Positions 1 to 7,152 of a stretch of 64,000 nucleotides of DNA are shown here, piece by piece. Within the stretch, counting starts at the first letter, position 1. Every line of letters starts with the position of its first letter. Below the pieces are notes generated by a model. That model saw only the letters and a list, made by a program, of their open reading frames with translations. It searched no databases and was not told the origin of the DNA. Source of the DNA: Arthrobacter sp. GMC3 (GTDB lineage Bacteria; Actinomycetota; Actinomycetes; Actinomycetales; Micrococcaceae); NCBI RefSeq assembly GCF_002929305.1, contig NZ_PJIO01000009.1:1-64000 (forward strand), read 5' to 3'. A program made the position numbers and the translations under genes.

Positions 1-45
1 CAATCAAATAACCAATTCAATATAAATAAATTGGTATCAATAAAA

Positions 46-76
46 CTTGGCACACTATTGAGTTCTCAAACAACAA
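46..76 (-). promoter_or_regulatory. rrn leader antitermination box (boxA-like)
   Basis: The minus strand reads TTGTTTGAGAACTCAATAG then TGTGCC. This matches the highly conserved boxA-type element in rRNA leaders and 16S-23S spacers of actinobacteria. Its orientation shows an rRNA operon transcribed leftwards out of the window. Position behind tyrS favours the 16S leader over an internal spacer. Confidence 0.75.
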
Positions 77-137
77 CTGCAATTCGAGTAATTCCCAAGT
101 ACTTATTCCCTGGTTTTCGTCGCTGCAATATCTTTAC

Positions 138-165
138 TTTATCTTATTGGAATTCATTCTGTCCA
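138..165 (-). promoter_or_regulatory. possible rrn promoter
   Basis: Minus strand: TGGACA (160-165), 16-bp spacer, GATAAA (138-143), about 65 bp before the leader box. It is the best sigma-A-like pair in the AT-rich tract, but no textbook rrn promoter stands out, so this is weak. Confidence 0.3.
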
Positions 166-227
166 CTCCATATTGTGTATGGTTGGTCACTTCATGAATT
201 CCACAAACCGGTATTTCTTTTTGTTTA

Positions 228-250
228 TCAACGACTTTAGAAGTCGTTGA
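228..250. repeat. 10-bp inverted repeat in rrn upstream region
   Basis: TCAACGACTT (228-237) and AAGTCGTTGA (241-250) form a perfect stem around TAG. There is no T-run directly after it on the minus strand. It could be an operator or a structural element upstream of the rRNA promoter; no regulator can be assigned. Confidence 0.5.
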
Positions 251-351
251 ATCCCATTCAGATTTTTTGGTTTGGTCTCCTGCAAGTTGGGAGTCCTGCT
301 TCTTTCGAAGCGACTCAACCTTGTGCAAGCAACAGATAGAACAATACACAG

Positions 352-384
352 ATGCCCGCCCCGAATGCAAATCGGGGCGGGCAT
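352..384 (-). terminator. terminator hairpin downstream of tyrS
   Basis: A perfect 13-bp GC-rich stem (352-364 with 372-384) with a 7-nt loop is followed on the minus strand by a T-rich but interrupted tract. It probably ends tyrS transcription before the rRNA promoter region. Confidence 0.75.
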
Positions 385-461
385 GAGGACCAGGCGGCGG
401 CATCGGTGTTTCCGTAGGTGACGTAAAGGAGACACTAAGGCCGCCCCTCGGCCGTGTATCT

Positions 462-519
462 GGGCCCACTGGCGCGAGGGGCCCCGGCCGAGCTTGCGAG
501 GTTGGGGAGCGCTTGGGGA
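462..519 (+). repeat. dispersed ~58-bp GC-rich repeat, copy A
   Basis: From GGGCC to GGGGA this 58-bp unit differs at about 9 of 59 aligned positions from copy B at the argG/argH junction (19103-19161, minus) and is more distantly like copy C (43805-43863, minus). The shared core is GAGC, a short variable part, then GCGAG. It sits just downstream of the tyrS stop codon, in the opposite orientation to tyrS. Confidence 0.7.
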
Positions 520-558
520 ATAGTCGCCGCGGGAATGCCGGCTCCGACGCCACGGCTC

Positions 559-1869
559 TTAGCCGGCGAGCTCCACCATTGCCAGTGTCCTCTTGCCACG
601 ACGCACCAGTAAGTACTTGGCATGCAGCGCATCTGCGGAAGTCAGAACGGCGTCGGGGTCGGTGACCTTGACGTTGTTGACGTAGGCTCCGCCCTCCCCC
701 ACCGTGCGACGCGCTGCTGAGTTGCTTGCGGAAAGGCCGGAGGCAACCAGCAGTTCCACAATGCCCAGTCCATCGGCGGGTGCAGAAGCCCGGGGCAATT
801 CACGCGTGGCCGATTCCAGTGTTGCCAGATCCAGTTCAGCCAGTTCGCCTTGGCCGAAGAGTGCTGCCGAGGCAGCGATGACCTTCATGGTGGCATCCAC
901 TCCGTGTACCAGCGAGGTGACCTGGAATGCCAGGGTGCGCTGGCCTTCTCGGGCCTGCGGCCGGCTGGCAACGGACTCGGCGATGGCGGCTATTTCTTCG
1001 CGGGAAAGAAAGGTGAACACTTTCAGTCGATCCACCACATCAGCATCGGTGGTGTTGAGCCAGAACTGGTACATGTCGAACGGGCTGCACATGGCCGCGT
1101 CGAGCCAGATGGCGTTGCCCTCGCTCTTGCCGAACTTGGTGCCGTCGGAGTTGGTGATCAGCGGCGTACCCAGTGCATGCACGGAGGCGCCCTCGACCTT
1201 GCGGATCAGTTCGGTACCGCTGGTGAGGTTGCCCCACTGGTCGGACCCGCCCTGCTGCAGCACGCAGCCGTACTGGCGGAACAGTTCCAGGTAGTCCATG
1301 CCCTGCAGGATCTGGTAACTGAATTCGGCGTAGCTGATGCCCTCGTCCGAGTTCAGCCGCGAGGCGACGATGTCCTTCTTGATCATGGTGCCGACCCGGT
1401 AGTACTTGCCGATGTCGCGCAGGAAGTCGATGGCGCTCATGGGCGCGGTCCAGTCGAGGTTGTTGACCATGCGGGCGGCGTTCACGCCATCAAAGGAAAG
1501 GAAGCGCTGAACCTGGCCCTGCAGGTAGCCAACCCACTCCGCAACCGTCTCTTTCGAGTTCATGGTGCGCTCCGCCGTCGGACGCGGATCCCCGACCAAA
1601 CCGGTGGAGCCCCCTACCAGGCCCAGCGGTTTGTGGCCGGCGAGCTGCATACGGCGCATGGTCAGCAGCTGGACCAGGTTGCCAAGGTGCAAGCTGGGCG
1701 CCGTCGGGTCAAACCCGCAGTAATAGGTGATGGGTTCGCCGGCGAGCAGTTCCTCGAGGGCTGCCTCGTCGGTGGAGACCTGTACCAGGCCTCGCCACTT
1801 GAGCTCCTGCCAAACATTGGCGAAGCTGGGATCGTTCTCGGGGGCGCGGAGTTCAGTTTGCAAAGACAC
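559..1869 (-). CDS. tyrS: tyrosyl-tRNA synthetase
   Basis: This 436-residue class I aminoacyl-tRNA synthetase charges tRNA-Tyr in the cytoplasm. The HIGH-type signature is the HLGN around residue 61, after the tyrosine-pocket YYCGFDPTAPSLHLG region. The KMSKS-type loop is KFGKS near residue 246. An S4-like RNA-binding domain forms the C-terminus, ending in RRGKRTLAMVELAG. Length is normal for bacterial TyrRS. The start is GTG at 1869 with only a weak ribosome-binding site. No T-box leader is visible upstream. It lies behind helD on the same strand with a terminator between, so it is probably transcribed alone, ahead of the rRNA operon. Confidence 0.97.
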   Translation of the reverse strand: MSLQTELRAPENDPSFANVWQELKWRGLVQVSTDEAALEELLAGEPITYYCGFDPTAPSLHLGNLVQLLTMRRMQLAGHKPLGLVGGSTGLVGDPRPTAERTMNSKETVAEWVGYLQGQVQRFLSFDGVNAARMVNNLDWTAPMSAIDFLRDIGKYYRVGTMIKKDIVASRLNSDEGISYAEFSYQILQGMDYLELFRQYGCVLQQGGSDQWGNLTSGTELIRKVEGASVHALGTPLITNSDGTKFGKSEGNAIWLDAAMCSPFDMYQFWLNTTDADVVDRLKVFTFLSREEIAAIAESVASRPQAREGQRTLAFQVTSLVHGVDATMKVIAASAALFGQGELAELDLATLESATRELPRASAPADGLGIVELLVASGLSASNSAARRTVGEGGAYVNNVKVTDPDAVLTSADALHAKYLLVRRGKRTLAMVELAG

Positions 1870-1921
1870 GCTTCAAAATTACCAGCACGACGCCGGTTCT
1901 TTACGATTTTGTGCGTTCGTT

Positions 1922-1952
1922 GCGGCCCGCTGTGGTCAATTCAGCGGGCCGC
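1922..1952 (-). terminator. terminator hairpin of the helD gene
   Basis: A perfect 11-bp stem (1922-1932 with 1942-1952) and a 9-nt loop lie between the helD stop at 1962 and the tyrS start. No long U-tract follows, as is common in high-GC actinobacteria. Confidence 0.65.
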
Positions 1953-1961
1953 GGGCCCGAA

Positions 1962-4202
1962 TTACTTTTCGATTCCTTCAGGCAATGGGGTCGAGGCGAT
2001 GAGGCGAAGGCGCTGGGTGGGGCGCGTCATGGCCACGTAAAGATCGCCGACACGGCCACCTGCACCGGCCAGGAGTGCTGCTGGTTCAACGATGATGACG
2101 CCGTCGAATTCCAGGCCCTTGGCCTCGTGAGGATCGAGCACCACAATGTCCTGCTCCACCGATCCGGCCCCATGGCCCACCCGGTGACCATAGACAGCGC
2201 GTAAGGCCGCAGCCGTTTCTGCCACCATCGCCGGAGGGGCAATGACGGCCATCAGGCCACCGGAAACCGCGGCGGATTCCTCATCCATGACCGCCACCAC
2301 CTGGGCCACCAAACCGTCGGGGCTCACGTGGTCAACAATCGGTTCCCATTCGCCGTCGCGCACTGCCTTGGGGGCAGAGACGATCTGGCCCGCGGCATTG
2401 GCCATACGAACAGCGGCCTCGGCGATTTGCGTGGGAGTACGGTAGTTCACCGTGAGTTCCTCCAGCGCCCAGCGGTCCCCCATGAAGGGTGTCAGGGCCT
2501 GGCGCCATGAGTTGGCGCCAGCTGCGGAACTCGTTTGGGCAATGTCGCCAACAATCGTGAATGATTTCACCGGGCACCGGCGTACCAACAGGCGCCACTG
2601 CATGGGCGAAAGTTCCTGCGCCTCATCAACCACCACGTGACCGTAGGCCCAGGTCCTATCGGTGAGTGCCTTCTCGGCGTTGGTCAGAGCTTCCTCTTCG
2701 ACCACATTGAAGTCGGCCAATTGCTCGGCAGTCAGCATGCCGTCGACGCCGGAATCCTCCAACTGCTGGTTCATGTTGGAGATGGCTTTCTCGGCATTTG
2801 CGAGATCACGCTTGCGCTGGGCGTCGTTTGCGGCCTCGGCACGGCCACCTGTTTCATCAAGATCGCCCAAAAGTTCGGCGGCCTCATCAAGGAGCGGAAC
2901 ATCCGACTCGGTCCACGGCGAATTGGCCGGGCGCAGCAGCAGTGCCCGTTCTGCCTCGGTGAAGCCGGGGGTAACTGCACGCAGAATCTCCGGCTTGCTG
3001 AACATGTCCCGAACCAGCTTGTGGGCGCTGATGGGCATCCAGCACAGGTTCAGCATGATGCGCACGTCGCGGGAGCCTCGTACATCGTCGGCCAGGTAGG
3101 ACCTGTCAGCCGTGTTCCCGGCCCCGGTGGACTCAATGTGTTCGCGCAGCTGATCCGTCAGTTCACCAAGCAGGATCTTGACGAAAGTCACGCGGGCCTC
3201 GTTGTGCGGCTTGCCGGTGGCACGCGCCCTGTCCCTGGCCCGGCGCACCTGGCGAGGTGTCAGGATCAAACGAGTGCCTTCGACGTCGAGCCTTTCATCC
3301 CCGCGCGGCAGGCGCTGGCGGTTGGCAACGGCGTTGGACATGACCTGGACCATGTCGATCCGGCCCTTGAGCTGGGCCACTTCGGCACTCTCAAAGGCCG
3401 TGGCGGTGACTCCGGGCAGCAGGTTGCCCATGCTGGACATCACCACGCCGGTCTCACCAAGGGAGGGAAGAACGCGTTCGATGTACTTCATGAAGGCATT
3501 GGAGGGACCCACCAGCAGCACGCCGGCCGACTCGAGCCGTTCGCGGTGCGTGTACAGGAGGTAGGCGGCACGGTGCAGTGCGACGGCGGTCTTGCCAGTG
3601 CCCGGGCCTCCCTGGACCACCAAGGCACCACTCAAGGGCGAGCGGATGATCCTGTCCTGCTCGGCCTGGATGGTGCCCACGATGTCATTCATCCGGCCCG
3701 TGCGCTTGGAGTTCAGGGCAGCCAGCAAGGCGCCCTCCCCCTGCAGGTGCTCGCCTTCGACCAGCATGCTGTGGTCCAGGACGTCGTCCTCAATGGACTT
3801 CACGGTGCGTCCCTGAAGGAGCAGATGCCGACGTCGGCGTACACCGAGCCGCTCGAAGGCGGTGGCCTGGTAGAACGTCCCGGCTTCCGGGGCCCGCCAG
3901 TCAACCATGAGCTGGCGCAGATCCTCGGTGGAGAGCCCGATGCGGCCAATGTAACGCTGCTCACCGGAGTCCAGATCCAGGCGGCCAAAGACCAGCCTGT
4001 CGTCAACAGCGTTCAGCTGCGCCAGGCGGTTCTCATACAGCGAGGCAAAGGCGTCGCGTTCGGATCGGTTCTGGTGCGTTCCCATGGATTTGGCGCGGCG
4101 AACTTCGGCCAGTTGCTGAACTTTTTCGGCACGGAGTTCATCCAGCCGGGCATACAGTCCATCGACGTAAGAACGTTCTTGTGCCAACTCGGCGTCATAC
4201 AT
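1962..4202 (-). CDS. helD: HelD-type superfamily I helicase (RNA polymerase-associated ATPase)
   Basis: A protein of 746 residues, like actinobacterial HelD proteins (about 735-760). Known relatives bind stalled or drug-bound RNA polymerase and release it using ATP; some (HelR) give rifampicin tolerance. Visible here are a charged N-terminal coiled-coil arm (residues 1-60), Walker A GGPGTGKTA near residue 197, a DEAQELSPMQW motif II, and C-terminal UvrD-type motifs ending with VAMTRPTQRLRL. The start is ATG at 4202, with CAGGAG seven bases upstream; an earlier in-frame codon lacks such a site. I found no rifamycin-associated palindrome upstream, but the 5' leader has a 12-bp direct repeat (4221-4246). 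The exact subclass is not certain. Confidence 0.88.
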   Translation of the reverse strand: MYDAELAQERSYVDGLYARLDELRAEKVQQLAEVRRAKSMGTHQNRSERDAFASLYENRLAQLNAVDDRLVFGRLDLDSGEQRYIGRIGLSTEDLRQLMVDWRAPEAGTFYQATAFERLGVRRRRHLLLQGRTVKSIEDDVLDHSMLVEGEHLQGEGALLAALNSKRTGRMNDIVGTIQAEQDRIIRSPLSGALVVQGGPGTGKTAVALHRAAYLLYTHRERLESAGVLLVGPSNAFMKYIERVLPSLGETGVVMSSMGNLLPGVTATAFESAEVAQLKGRIDMVQVMSNAVANRQRLPRGDERLDVEGTRLILTPRQVRRARDRARATGKPHNEARVTFVKILLGELTDQLREHIESTGAGNTADRSYLADDVRGSRDVRIMLNLCWMPISAHKLVRDMFSKPEILRAVTPGFTEAERALLLRPANSPWTESDVPLLDEAAELLGDLDETGGRAEAANDAQRKRDLANAEKAISNMNQQLEDSGVDGMLTAEQLADFNVVEEEALTNAEKALTDRTWAYGHVVVDEAQELSPMQWRLLVRRCPVKSFTIVGDIAQTSSAAGANSWRQALTPFMGDRWALEELTVNYRTPTQIAEAAVRMANAAGQIVSAPKAVRDGEWEPIVDHVSPDGLVAQVVAVMDEESAAVSGGLMAVIAPPAMVAETAAALRAVYGHRVGHGAGSVEQDIVVLDPHEAKGLEFDGVIIVEPAALLAGAGGRVGDLYVAMTRPTQRLRLIASTPLPEGIEK

Positions 4203-4220
4203 GCAAAGGCTCCTGTTACG

Positions 4221-4246
4221 AAAGGCGGACCGCAAAAGGCGGACCG
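4221..4246. repeat. tandem 12-bp direct repeat in helD leader
   Basis: AAAGGCGGACCG occurs at 4221-4232 and again at 4235-4246, period 14 bp, between a TAGAAT-like -10 (4250-4255, minus strand) and the helD ribosome-binding site. It may be an operator or a leader RNA element; no regulator is known. Confidence 0.5.
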
Positions 4247-4294
4247 TCTATTCTATACCTGTTGGGTGGGGCTGGGGTCCGGCGTGGCTGACGT

Positions 4295-4879
4295 CTAGAC
4301 GCCAAGGAGGGATACAACCTCACGACCGGCGAGGTTGCTCCGGCCCGGCAGTGCCCCAATCTCCAGCACCACACCGATCCCGGCGACCACGGCTCCCGTG
4401 CGTTCCAACAATGCCGCGGCGGCACCAAGGGTACCCCCGGTGGCGAGGACGTCGTCGAGAATTAACACACGCGTGCCGGGAGGGACGTCTCCCTGGTGCA
4501 GTTCCAAAGTGGCCTCGCCGTATTCCAGCGCATAGCTTTCGGAGAAAACGGCGCGGGGCAGTTTCCCGGCCTTGCGAACGGTGATCACACCGGTGCCCGT
4601 GGCGTAGGCGGCGGCCGCTGCCAGCAGGAAGCCACGCGCCTCAACCCCTGCCACGGCGTCGAACTTTCCAGCGAACGGGGCCACCAGCGAATCCACCACC
4701 TGGCGAAGGGCCGGTCCGTCGGCAAAAACGGGGGTTAAATCTTTGAAAACAATTCCCTTCGACGGGTAGTCCTCAATGGTGGCGCACAAGCCCTCAACAA
4801 CCGCGGAAACTGGCTGAATTTCGGCGTTTTTGGGAGCGTTCGAAAGGTTACTGGATGGGGTCTCAAAAGTCTCTTTCAC
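4295..4879 (-). CDS. apt: adenine phosphoribosyltransferase
   Basis: It salvages adenine to AMP using PRPP. The 194-residue sequence carries the type I phosphoribosyltransferase PRPP-binding motif VLILDDVLATGGT, an APRT-type GIVFKDLTPVFAD segment and AVAGVEARGFLLA. The length fits APRT with a short N-terminal extension. The proposed GTG start at 4879 has a purine-rich stretch almost touching it. A TAGCGT-like -10 lies six bases upstream, so a leaderless transcript is possible. It diverges from the GNAT gene and is followed by helD after 92 bp. Confidence 0.92.
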   Translation of the reverse strand: MKETFETPSSNLSNAPKNAEIQPVSAVVEGLCATIEDYPSKGIVFKDLTPVFADGPALRQVVDSLVAPFAGKFDAVAGVEARGFLLAAAAAYATGTGVITVRKAGKLPRAVFSESYALEYGEATLELHQGDVPPGTRVLILDDVLATGGTLGAAAALLERTGAVVAGIGVVLEIGALPGRSNLAGREVVSLLGV

Positions 4880-4934
4880 CCCTCCACGCTACAGCGTCGC
4901 AAAAGAGGGCTTTTCGGATGCCCAAAAAGGTGCT

Positions 4935-4949
4935 TATATATTCTCCGTG
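4935..4949 (+). promoter_or_regulatory. -10 element for a leaderless GNAT transcript
   Basis: TATATA (4935-4940) lies exactly six bases before the proposed GTG start at 4947, and no Shine-Dalgarno sequence lies at usable distance. This spacing is what leaderless actinobacterial mRNAs show. No good -35 was found, so the call is tentative. Confidence 0.4.
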
Positions 4950-5606
4950 CAACACAACATTTCACTCCCCGGACATGGTGTCCGGCTTGTGCCGTTACGG
5001 CGTCGTCACGCGGCAGATTTGTTCCCCTACATCGATGTAGACATGTGGGCCGGCATGGCCTCGGAACGCCCCACGTCCAAACGCGCCTTGGAGCGCCTGT
5101 TCGCCTCACGCATAGCGGATCCGGCCATTATCGCCTTCGCCGTTATCGACGAGGAGACCGGCACCGTGGCGGGAACAACCAGCCTGTACGACTACGTTCA
5201 AGATCAGTCACGGGTGGAACTTGGCATGACGTTTTTTGGCCGGGATTACTGGGGCCGCAACGTCAACGCCTCCTCAAAACTGGCTTTGCTCACCTTCGCC
5301 TTCGAGCAATTGCTGGTGCACCGGGTAACCCTTCGCTGTGACGTCCGCAACGTTCGCAGTGCCGCCGCTATCGTCAAGCTCGGGGCCACCCTGGATGGGG
5401 TGTTGCGCGGGTTCCGCCGGGGCCATGACGGGACACGGGTGGACACCAGCATCTATTCGATCCTGGAGCACGAATGGCCGCAGGTCCGCGCGGGCCTGGT
5501 GCACCGGCTCACCCCGGCGGACTTGCTACCCGAGGTGACCGAGCTCATTGAGCTGTCCGAGCAGCTTATGCGCGCCGACGTGGAGCACGCGCCACTCCCG
5601 GCTTGA
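4947..5606 (+). CDS. GNAT N-acetyltransferase, RimJ/RimL type
   Basis: A protein of 219 residues from the GTG at 4947. It has the RimJ/RimL layout: an N-terminal VRLVPLRRRHAADLFPY, a central ELGMTFFGRDYWGRNVN and a C-terminal VTLRCDVRNVRSAAAIVKLGA acetyl-CoA-binding region. Relatives acetylate N-termini of ribosomal proteins or small amines; the substrate cannot be told here. Longer in-frame starts would overlap the divergent apt gene and lack conserved sequence. The 3' end overlaps the convergent mpg gene by 41 bases. Confidence 0.85.
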   Translation: MQHNISLPGHGVRLVPLRRRHAADLFPYIDVDMWAGMASERPTSKRALERLFASRIADPAIIAFAVIDEETGTVAGTTSLYDYVQDQSRVELGMTFFGRDYWGRNVNASSKLALLTFAFEQLLVHRVTLRCDVRNVRSAAAIVKLGATLDGVLRGFRRGHDGTRVDTSIYSILEHEWPQVRAGLVHRLTPADLLPEVTELIELSEQLMRADVEHAPLPA

Positions 5607-6210
5607 ATTTGGAGACTGTCGGATCCCCGTCAATCCAAAACCGCCACGGGTAGTGGGTGGTCCCGCCGGGTCCGCTGATGCCCACGCGCGGACCCGTCAT
5701 GACCTGCCGGGCGGGGGCGGCCGGCAAGGTTACCGTGACCTCGCCTCCGAGCGCCGGAATTCCGTTGTGCTCGCGGCGCAAACCCATGGCCTTGGCGAGC
5801 CTGGCCGGGCCCTGCGCCAGCTCGTAATCGCGTTTGGCGGTGGGGCGGCGCAGACGCGCCAGCTCCAGGCCTTCCACGACCTCTCCGGCACGCATCAGGC
5901 ATCCCGAGGACGTCCCCTCCGGTCGGCAGACGAGGTTCGCACAAAAGTGCATGCCGTAGGTGAAATAGACATATAGATGCCCGGGCGGTCCAAACATGAC
6001 GGCGTTGCGGTTAGTCCTGCCCCGGTAGCTATGCGAACCAGGATCCGGGTCGGGGGAATCGGCAGGGCCAAGATAGGCCTCCACCTCGGTCAACCGGACG
6101 ACGACGGGCCCTTGGGGACTCTCATGGCGCACCAAGGCGCCCAGCAGAAACGGTGCCGCCTCTGTGGCGGGGAGCGTCAGAAGTTCCAGGATGTCCAGTG
6201 GCCGGCCCAT
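5566..6210 (-). CDS. 3-methyladenine DNA glycosylase, AAG/MPG family
   Basis: This 214-residue protein belongs to the AAG/MPG fold (mammalian AAG, Bacillus Aag), which removes alkylated and deaminated purines. Family marks seen are the VRLTEVEAYLGPADSPDP segment with the catalytic Glu, SHSYRGRTNRNAVMFGPPG and YVYFTYGMHFCANLVC. Length is typical for the bacterial form. The ATG at 6210 is 66 bp from the divergent start of an AlkA-type glycosylase, so two folds with overlapping substrates share one promoter region. Its 3' end overlaps the GNAT gene. Confidence 0.93.
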   Translation of the reverse strand: MGRPLDILELLTLPATEAAPFLLGALVRHESPQGPVVVRLTEVEAYLGPADSPDPDPGSHSYRGRTNRNAVMFGPPGHLYVYFTYGMHFCANLVCRPEGTSSGCLMRAGEVVEGLELARLRRPTAKRDYELAQGPARLAKAMGLRREHNGIPALGGEVTVTLPAAPARQVMTGPRVGISGPGGTTHYPWRFWIDGDPTVSKFKPGVARAPRRRA

Positions 6211-6276
6211 GGTTTTACGTTAGCAGTGAGGCTAGGAGGTCCCGGCGTGGTGGAGGCAGCGTGGGAGGATGTTTTC

Positions 6277-7152
6277 ATGGCAATTGCGTTGACCTTCACT
6301 CCACCGTTTGAACCCGGCATCTTTGATTTTCTGGCTGTCCGCGCTGTGGCGTCAGTGGAAGAGGCATCGTCCTCCAGCTATGCCCGCACCCTTGCCCTTC
6401 ACGGTGGCCATGCTTGGTTCCAGGTTCGATGGGACGGGGACGCTCTGCTGCTGGACTTCGAAGTGGAGGACGGGGCGGATGAGCCAGAATTGCTCGCCCG
6501 CGTCCGCCACCTGCTCAATTTGGATCACGACCCGGCCGCTGCGAACGTGGTGCTAGCCGGCAATGACCTGCTGGCGACCAGAGTTGCGGCATTGCCTGGC
6601 ATCAGGCTCCCGGGTTGTGTCGACGCGCCCGAGATCCTGATCCGGGCCATGGTGGGCCAACAAATCACCGTGGCGGCCGCCCGCACAGCCCTGAACCAGT
6701 TGGTGGCACTGAGTACGCCCAGCCGTCTGCCCCACGGCACCATGACGCACCTTTTCCCGTCACCGGCCGAAATTGCCGCAGGCGGCGCCGACATCCTGCG
6801 CGGCCCCCGGCGCCGAATCGATTCGATAGTGGGCGTGTCAGGGTTACTGGCCACCTACGCCTTGAGGATCAGCGCCGGGGACACCCCGGAATCCCTGGCC
6901 GAAAAATTGCTGCCCATTGCCGGCATTGGACCGTGGACGGTGGGATACGTGTGCATGCGCGTGCTGGGCAGCCCCGATGTCTTCCTGCCCACTGATGCGG
7001 CAGTGCGCAACGGCTACGGGCTGTTGCGCGGCGATTCCCTGGCCGTGGCCCGGACCATCAAGGCCGCCGAGCTGGCCCGTATGGCCGAGCCGTTGCGGCC
7101 CTGGCGGTCCTATGCGACGCTTCACCTTTGGCGTGTCGCCGGGGAAGGCTAG
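6277..7152 (+). CDS. DNA-3-methyladenine glycosylase II, AlkA-like HhH-GPD protein
   Basis: The ATG at 6277 follows GGGAGG by eight bases and gives 291 residues. The N-terminal half resembles the AlkA TBP-like domain. The C-terminal half is a HhH-GPD domain: PEILIRAMVGQQITVAAARTA, then the hairpin LPIAGIGPWTVGYV, then LPTDAAVRNG with the catalytic Asp. It excises alkylated bases as the base-excision repair step. No Ada methyl-phosphotriester domain is fused, unlike many actinobacterial AlkA proteins. It ends by overlapping the convergent PLP enzyme gene by four bases. The upstream in-frame codons are shadow sequence over mpg. Confidence 0.9.
   Translation: MAIALTFTPPFEPGIFDFLAVRAVASVEEASSSSYARTLALHGGHAWFQVRWDGDALLLDFEVEDGADEPELLARVRHLLNLDHDPAAANVVLAGNDLLATRVAALPGIRLPGCVDAPEILIRAMVGQQITVAAARTALNQLVALSTPSRLPHGTMTHLFPSPAEIAAGGADILRGPRRRIDSIVGVSGLLATYALRISAGDTPESLAEKLLPIAGIGPWTVGYVCMRVLGSPDVFLPTDAAVRNGYGLLRGDSLAVARTIKAAELARMAEPLRPWRSYATLHLWRVAGEG

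Larger units (their letters stand above)
1..558 (-). other. intergenic region and leader of an off-window rRNA operon
   Basis: No credible gene lies here. Read on the minus strand, the part below about 240 is AT-rich, unlike the rest of the window, and ends in the conserved actinobacterial rrn leader box (46-76). The 16S gene should therefore begin beyond base 1, transcribed leftwards. The part next to tyrS (385-558) is GC-rich and contains one copy of a dispersed repeat. A strong hairpin (352-384) and a second one (228-250) lie between. An rRNA operon directly behind tyrS is a known actinobacterial arrangement. The rRNA itself is not visible, so its presence is inferred. Confidence 0.7.

Noticed and set aside
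31..553. Open frames of 65-139 codons at the left edge on both strands
   Set aside because: They cover the rrn leader, terminator hairpin and repeat copy A, show no protein-like pattern and lack ribosome-binding sites.
4203..4294. Rifamycin-associated element before helD
   Set aside because: The known palindrome is not present; only a direct repeat is seen.
2637..4298. Plus-strand frame of 553 codons across helD
   Set aside because: Shadow of helD; high-GC third positions open this frame. The minus-strand protein has all helicase motifs.
4830..4946. N-terminal extension of the GNAT protein
   Set aside because: It overlaps the start of divergent apt, carries no family sequence, and the GTG at 4947 has a -10 at leaderless spacing.
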